64,000 bases of DNA from Pogonophryne albipinna (taxonomy: Eukaryota; Chordata; Actinopteri; Perciformes; Artedidraconidae), in contig CM053249.1 in NCBI GenBank assembly GCA_028583405.1, positions 33,764,808 to 33,828,807 on the forward strand, in the 5' to 3' direction. Below are positions 58,504 through 64,000 of this stretch, one piece after another; within the stretch, counting starts at the first letter, position 1; each line of letters starts with the position of its first letter. The notes beneath the pieces are model-generated. The model was not told the DNA's origin. It was given only the letters and a program-made list of their open reading frames with translations, and ran no database searches. The position numbers and the translations under genes were made by a program.

Positions 58504-60281
58504 CATAGATATATATAAACACGAGATGACTCACCCGACCTGCTGGCCAATGGAGACCGACGTTGCCACTTGGCCGCCATCTTGCCACAGGCAGTTCTCT
58601 CATTCATAACCATTATGGTTTTACTATTTAAATAACCATAGCTTGCTCAATTTTCACCCAATTTTCAAAACGGTTTGGTTTTTTATAAACATCAAAGATG
58701 TAGTTATGATACTGCATACCTATAATCATGGACTTTCATATGAAAATAACATTAATCAGATAAAGCAATAGCTATACACACACACACACACACACACAAG
58801 GTTATTATATTAAATATTTTCCGGTGTATATATTTCCATTTATTTTATTATATTGTTACTATTTAAAATAAATTATAAAATTAAAATTACATTTATATTT
58901 TATATATAAAAATCGGTCTCATGTTTACACTCTGTAAGCCAAGAGTTGTTAATTTAGCAATGCCTTAGCTTGAAGAACAGGAACACAACTAATGACAATA
59001 GCATATGTTGGTATATTATTTAGATATTCACACCTTTATCAGAAGAACCAAACCAACATAAAATGTGCTCACAGGCAGGCCAGTTTCTGTCTCATTTATC
59101 ACAATTATTTTTGACATGAGATCTTCATATCATCCTAGTTTTGTATTTAGTTTCTAGATTTGTAAACAAATCCAGAACCTTTGAAAATATGTTATTGAAA
59201 AAAGACCAAGAATAATATAAACTGTACCATGTGTCCTTCTGTAGTCCATTTGTGGTTTGTCTTGTCTCACCCCGGCTATATATCACAAAATCCACCTGTT
59301 TAAATTGTTCCCTATATTGCCCCTATAAGGTGTCCTTGGGTGTTATGAAAGGCGGCCCCCCAAAATAAAATGTATTATTATTATTAAGAAGAACAACTTG
59401 GTGTGGTGTGGAGGGGATGTAGGAAGCAGGAGCAGGTGGGGAGAGATGGGGCTTCAAGGTTCAAGGTTATTTGTTTTAAATGTGTCTTGGAGATAAGGAC
59501 CAGCTGCACACAATAAAATACAGTATAACACAAAACCAATAAGACACACGGTGACACATGGCACACCAACAATCAATCATCGTCCAGCCTCAGCTTTGGT
59601 ATTATTTATTATTATCACATAGCCCCACTGATCCTGTGTAGCAGGACTTGTAATGTACATACATCCACTAAGTAATTAACGATTATCTTAATTTTAGTCA
59701 GAATATTGTCATATCTTACAGGTGAAAGGTGATCCCACGGGTTCTTGTTTGCAGACAGCGGCGATTGGAGCATCCATAGGCTGCACAAAAGTCCGGCATA
59801 GTCAGGTACTTCTGTAAACACAAAGCCAGCAAATTCCTGTATCATAATGCAAGATGTTTTTAACAAGCCAAACCACTTGGAAGAAATCATGTGTAACTTA
59901 AGTTATGTTGAAAAGAAAGAGCAGTTCTGCCTCTCCCACTGGTGTAAAGTTGCTGGGTCAACTTTGTAATACTAGGTCTCACTCACAGCCTCTTGTTATT
60001 AGCCAGCTAATAAATACAACCACATACACAAAGAACAGCTGCAATTTCAACATGTCCAAGCATCCTGTATCATAGCCATGCTAATAATGTTTATAATAAA
60101 CCAAACCGTTTGTAAATCATTCAAGATTTCAGCGAGTTAAGAGTATTTTTGTGCAGATCACTCACCTTACAACAGCTACCATAACGCGAATCAGAGTAAC
60201 TGTTGACTGTGGCAAGATGGCGGCCGGTCAGCTACGCTGGAAAATCTCCCATGAGCCATCAAGTGTTTATATATATCTATG
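58504..60281. mobile_element. hAT-type element with ~100-bp imperfect inverted ends
   Basis: Exact 8-bp duplication ATCGGAGC (58496-58503, 60282-60289). The ends catagatatatataaacac are inverted, and inward both carry ggccgccatcttgccaca. A CA repeat lies at 58770-58798. No transposase frame in 1778 bp. Confidence 0.85.
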
Positions 60282-60565
60282 ATCGGAGCTACAACGAGCC
60301 GTTAAAGGCAGAGAGTGAAATTCAGTGAATACAATACACGTAGTTTACAGAGATGCTCTTTGAGAAACCAATGTGAGTTGCGTTTATCTTTACCCATGGA
60401 TGCACAATAAGAACGGACCCATATCGTCTTACTGCCACCCCACGGAGCTGTAGTAATGGATATATTGCACATGTTTGCTATAATTCATTATCATACTACA
60501 TGGGCTGTATGATTAAATCTTGTACCGTAAATGTTGTATTAAATAAAGTTAATATTACTTATTAT

Positions 60566-60567
60566 AA

Positions 60568-60613
<46 letters not shown>
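60566..60613. repeat. (TA)n microsatellite
   Basis: About 20 ta dinucleotides directly left of the palindrome. Confidence 0.95.
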
Positions 60614-60615
<2 letters not shown>

Positions 60616-60629
60616 TGCAATCATTCTTT

Positions 60630-61412
60630 CATGCTAAATGAAGCTCTGTTGCTTGGATATCACTAGATCCTGTTACAGCGTAATATAAGTACATAACGAT
60701 TGATGTGTACATTAGCATAATGACTAGCTAGCCGCTAGCTGCTAACTGCCGCCTCGTTAATATCAAATCCATCATAATAACAAATCATTACCATGCTGTC
60801 GTGAACGTGCGGTGCTGTTACGTGTACGCACATTGACGTGCTTGATGTGAACGAGCATTTTGGTTAAAGTTGCGCATGCGCTATGAGCGCACATACGGGT
60901 ACTTCTCAGGCATGCCGGGTAATCTGTGACGTGTCACTCTCTCAAAAGTTGGGCCATTTTATCATCATGCGCTAATTATGGATGTATAATAAGAACTGGA
61001 TACAGCGTGGGAGGCGGGGCCTCATTAATTCCTATGAGAGTTGCTCATTAGCGCATGATGATAAAATGGCCCAACTTTTGAGAGAGTGAAACGTCACAGA
61101 TTACCCAGCATGCCTGAGAAGTACCCGTATGTGTGCTCATAGCGCATGCGCAACTTTAACCATGTCCCCAAAATGCTCGTTCACATCAAGCACGTCAATT
61201 TGCGTACACGTAACAGCACCGCGCGTTCATGACAGCATGGCACTGGATTGTTATATGATGGAGTTTGATATTAACGAGGCGGCCGCGGCAGTTAGCAGCT
61301 AGCGGCTAGCTAGTAATTATGCTAATGCGCACATCAATCGTTATTTACTTTTATATTACGCTGATGTAACAGGATCTAGTGATATCCAAGCAACAGAGCT
61401 GAATTTAGCATG
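60630..61412. repeat. Large palindrome, ~350-bp arms and 70-bp loop
   Basis: The left arm (60630-60976) and right arm (61047-61412) are inverted copies along their whole length, with few differences. Shared words include gttgcgcatgcgctatgagc and gctagctagccgctagctgc in inverse pairs. The loop resembles the core of the repeat at 32560-32705. Likely a fold-back element or an inverted duplication. Confidence 0.92.
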
Positions 61413-61680
61413 ATACTTGTGTGGGTTGTACATGAAACCACTTGGTAATATATAAAGAAATATATGTATTTTGAATTATGATCAATTGTGATTTAAATCT
61501 TCATCTAAAAAGTAAAGCTGATGATGGATTACTGTGGTGGAGTTAAAATAACAATAGCCTATTTCTTTTTGAAATGTGATGGAGTAAAAGGATAGTAACT
61601 GTGATTATTCATGTTAAGTACCCAACAAGTAACTAAAACGTATAATACTTGAAGGAAAGGTGTAAAATGTTTCCATATAC

Positions 61681-61940
61681 CAATATCACAGTACAACACC
61701 CCTTGTTGTTAAATACCAACCATGTATATATATGCCACTAAAACTGTGTAATATAGCTGGCTGCTAAATCCTCCAAACTGTTACAGGATGTGTATTTTGT
61801 AAAATGTGTAACTTTTTTTATTATAATTTCTTGTTTTTAATCTTTAATACTTTTTTTTATACATACTTTAATTAACATTAGGCTGTCTTAGGCTCTTTTC
61901 TGCTGTAACAATGTAAATGTATTCTGATTCTGATCTAATT
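61681..61940 (+). repeat. LINE 3' UTR (same family as 7387-8185)
   Basis: Shares with 7880-8180 gctggctgctaaatcct, aactgttacagga, cattaggctgtct (attaagctgtct) and the final attctgattctga. Confidence 0.75.
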
Positions 61941-62015
61941 GATATGTTTTTGTCAGTTTGTTTCCCTATATTGAGACACTTGTTTTGTTTAAGATTATTT
62001 CTCCTTTTTTTACAG

Positions 62016-62160
62016 ACATCCCCAACCATAGTGGAATGCTGTTGTAAAGGATTGCATTGATCCGTGCATCAATACCTTCACCCAGCTTTGAGGCCTCCAA
62101 TGAATGAAATCATCTTGTGGCTGGGAAAAATATGAACAAATAAATCTCACAAAGAGTGAC
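62016..62160 (+). other. Possible terminal exon with polyadenylation signal (weak)
   Basis: A strong pyrimidine tract and acceptor (tctcctttttttacag, ends 62015) is followed after ~125 bp by aataaa (62139-62144). All three phases meet a stop within 5-15 codons, and no peptide is recognisable. It may be a chance signal. Confidence 0.2.
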
Positions 62161-62363
62161 TTTCTGGTGTAATCATTATAATGTCAAAGACAAGCACTTT
62201 CAGTAACAATATATAAAATCATTCAGCAGCAGAGGTTGGGGTGGAAACAGCATTTCTAACTAAGATGATTACAATATTACAAGTTAAACATCAAGATGAA
62301 CATACTATTATTAATTTAAAAAGTACATGGGAAACTTAAATATCCTGCAATAGGAATAAATGT

Positions 62364-63363
62364 NNNNNNNNNNNNNNNNNNNNNNNNNNNNNNNNNNNNN
62401 NNNNNNNNNNNNNNNNNNNNNNNNNNNNNNNNNNNNNNNNNNNNNNNNNNNNNNNNNNNNNNNNNNNNNNNNNNNNNNNNNNNNNNNNNNNNNNNNNNNN
62501 NNNNNNNNNNNNNNNNNNNNNNNNNNNNNNNNNNNNNNNNNNNNNNNNNNNNNNNNNNNNNNNNNNNNNNNNNNNNNNNNNNNNNNNNNNNNNNNNNNNN
62601 NNNNNNNNNNNNNNNNNNNNNNNNNNNNNNNNNNNNNNNNNNNNNNNNNNNNNNNNNNNNNNNNNNNNNNNNNNNNNNNNNNNNNNNNNNNNNNNNNNNN
62701 NNNNNNNNNNNNNNNNNNNNNNNNNNNNNNNNNNNNNNNNNNNNNNNNNNNNNNNNNNNNNNNNNNNNNNNNNNNNNNNNNNNNNNNNNNNNNNNNNNNN
62801 NNNNNNNNNNNNNNNNNNNNNNNNNNNNNNNNNNNNNNNNNNNNNNNNNNNNNNNNNNNNNNNNNNNNNNNNNNNNNNNNNNNNNNNNNNNNNNNNNNNN
62901 NNNNNNNNNNNNNNNNNNNNNNNNNNNNNNNNNNNNNNNNNNNNNNNNNNNNNNNNNNNNNNNNNNNNNNNNNNNNNNNNNNNNNNNNNNNNNNNNNNNN
63001 NNNNNNNNNNNNNNNNNNNNNNNNNNNNNNNNNNNNNNNNNNNNNNNNNNNNNNNNNNNNNNNNNNNNNNNNNNNNNNNNNNNNNNNNNNNNNNNNNNNN
63101 NNNNNNNNNNNNNNNNNNNNNNNNNNNNNNNNNNNNNNNNNNNNNNNNNNNNNNNNNNNNNNNNNNNNNNNNNNNNNNNNNNNNNNNNNNNNNNNNNNNN
63201 NNNNNNNNNNNNNNNNNNNNNNNNNNNNNNNNNNNNNNNNNNNNNNNNNNNNNNNNNNNNNNNNNNNNNNNNNNNNNNNNNNNNNNNNNNNNNNNNNNNN
63301 NNNNNNNNNNNNNNNNNNNNNNNNNNNNNNNNNNNNNNNNNNNNNNNNNNNNNNNNNNNNNNN
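62364..63363. other. Assembly gap, 1000 N
   Basis: Exactly 1000 ambiguous bases; the true content and length are unknown. The open frame across it is an artefact. Confidence 1.
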
Positions 63364-63509
63364 TTAAGAAAAAATCACTTGTATAATATTTAGTATTATA
63401 TTTTGGTTCACATTAGAAATATTTTACATTTAATTTTTCACAATTTATAATTTTAGACGTTTTTTTTACATTTTGAAAAAAAACGTCATCATATTGTCCC
63501 AAAGATCTC

Positions 63510-63740
63510 CGCTATTCTGAGACCCTCACAGTATTCCAGTCCCTTTTCAAAAAACTCATCTCTTCTCCTCTTGTCTACTCATAGCCCCCCCCTCCCCCAT
63601 CAATCCATGCCGATTGATCAAGTTTGATAGTCCTATACCCCCCACCCTAACCTTCCCTTATATTGTAAAGTGATTTTGAGTCCTTGAAAAGCCCTATAAA
63701 AATATAATGTATTATTATTATTATTATTATTATTATGATT
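63510..63740 (+). repeat. LINE (L2/CR1-like) 3' end with (ATT)n tail
   Basis: cttttcaaaaaactcatctc followed by ttctcctcttgtct is the 3' end of the coding part of a fish LINE. The tail gtaaagtgattttgagtcct, aaaagccctataaaaatata and ATT repeats is its 3' UTR. The 5' part falls in the gap. From 63741 to 64000 a stretch with gcgggtcatttttgacccac looks like another repeat end. Confidence 0.7.
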
Positions 63741-64000
63741 ATACTGACAGGTATCAGATCTTGCTGTGTAAAATAATCTTCCTGAGAGGTGTCACTTGTG
63801 ATGTAGTATGTGTGGTACAGTGAATGTATTCTTGACAGACACAGGTGATAAGAATCAAAGGTTCCCAGAGTATCCCATAGGAAATGCATGCGGGTCATTT
63901 TTGACCCACTTATGGAACCTTGGGGTAATAATACAAAAACTACAATTTCTTAAAATTTAAAAAAGGCATGATATCCAAAACATGTTTTTTGAGGAATAGC

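Noticed and set aside
62360..63367. 335-codon open frame
   Set aside because: It consists almost entirely of N bases; not sequence.

Overview
The window reads as nuclear genomic DNA of a teleost fish. It holds a vertebrate gene with GT-AG introns, fish-type L2 LINEs with the UnaL2-like 3' tail, many hAT and MITE-type DNA transposons, CA, ATT and TA microsatellites, and a run of exactly 1000 N. There are no bacterial genes, operons, CRISPR arrays or phage modules.

The only host gene I can support is the 3' two thirds of a GABA-A receptor rho subunit, best matched to gabrr2, on the + strand. Six coding exons (8818-9041, 13884-13966, 17517-17657, 28117-28269, 34400-34608, 52274-52609) join in frame with consensus acceptors. 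They encode 381 residues: most of the extracellular GABA-binding domain with its Cys-loop, M1 to M3, a short cytoplasmic loop, and M4 up to the stop. The signal peptide and first ~90-110 residues (exons 1-3) must lie upstream. The introns are about 4.8, 3.5, 10.5, 6.1 and 17.7 kb, and nearly all their bulk is transposon-derived.

Layout. 1-1283: MITE-like and GC-rich repeat sequence. 1284-4321: a nearly intact hAT element with exact 8-bp target duplications. 4430-5174: a deleted hAT that keeps a BED finger. 5183-8817: upstream intron with a LINE fragment. 8818-52609: gabrr2 exons 4 to 9. Intron 4 holds a hAT (10939-13797). Intron 5 holds a hAT with an internal large inverted repeat (15219-17170). 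Intron 6 holds LINE tails, a piggyBac-like element, a BED-finger hAT and repeat family X with an expanded minisatellite. Intron 7 holds two hATs, one carrying a solo LTR. Intron 8 is a nest: a second X copy on the opposite strand is split by a 6.7-kb hAT, which itself contains an L2 LINE and another hAT, and further 3' an L2 LINE without its reverse-transcriptase core sits inside a hAT-like element. 52610-64000: 3' flank with repeats, an unusual ~350-bp-arm palindrome at 60630-61412, the assembly gap and a LINE tail.

I found no undescribed multi-gene system. The most notable signals are the CA microsatellite that forms the 5' splice site of exon 6, the large palindrome, the repeated survival of only the N-terminal BED finger in short hAT copies, the near-intact hAT transposase, and the datable nested insertions in intron 8. 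Element boundaries are firm where a target-site duplication is stated and approximate elsewhere; family names rest on motif recognition, not on a database search.
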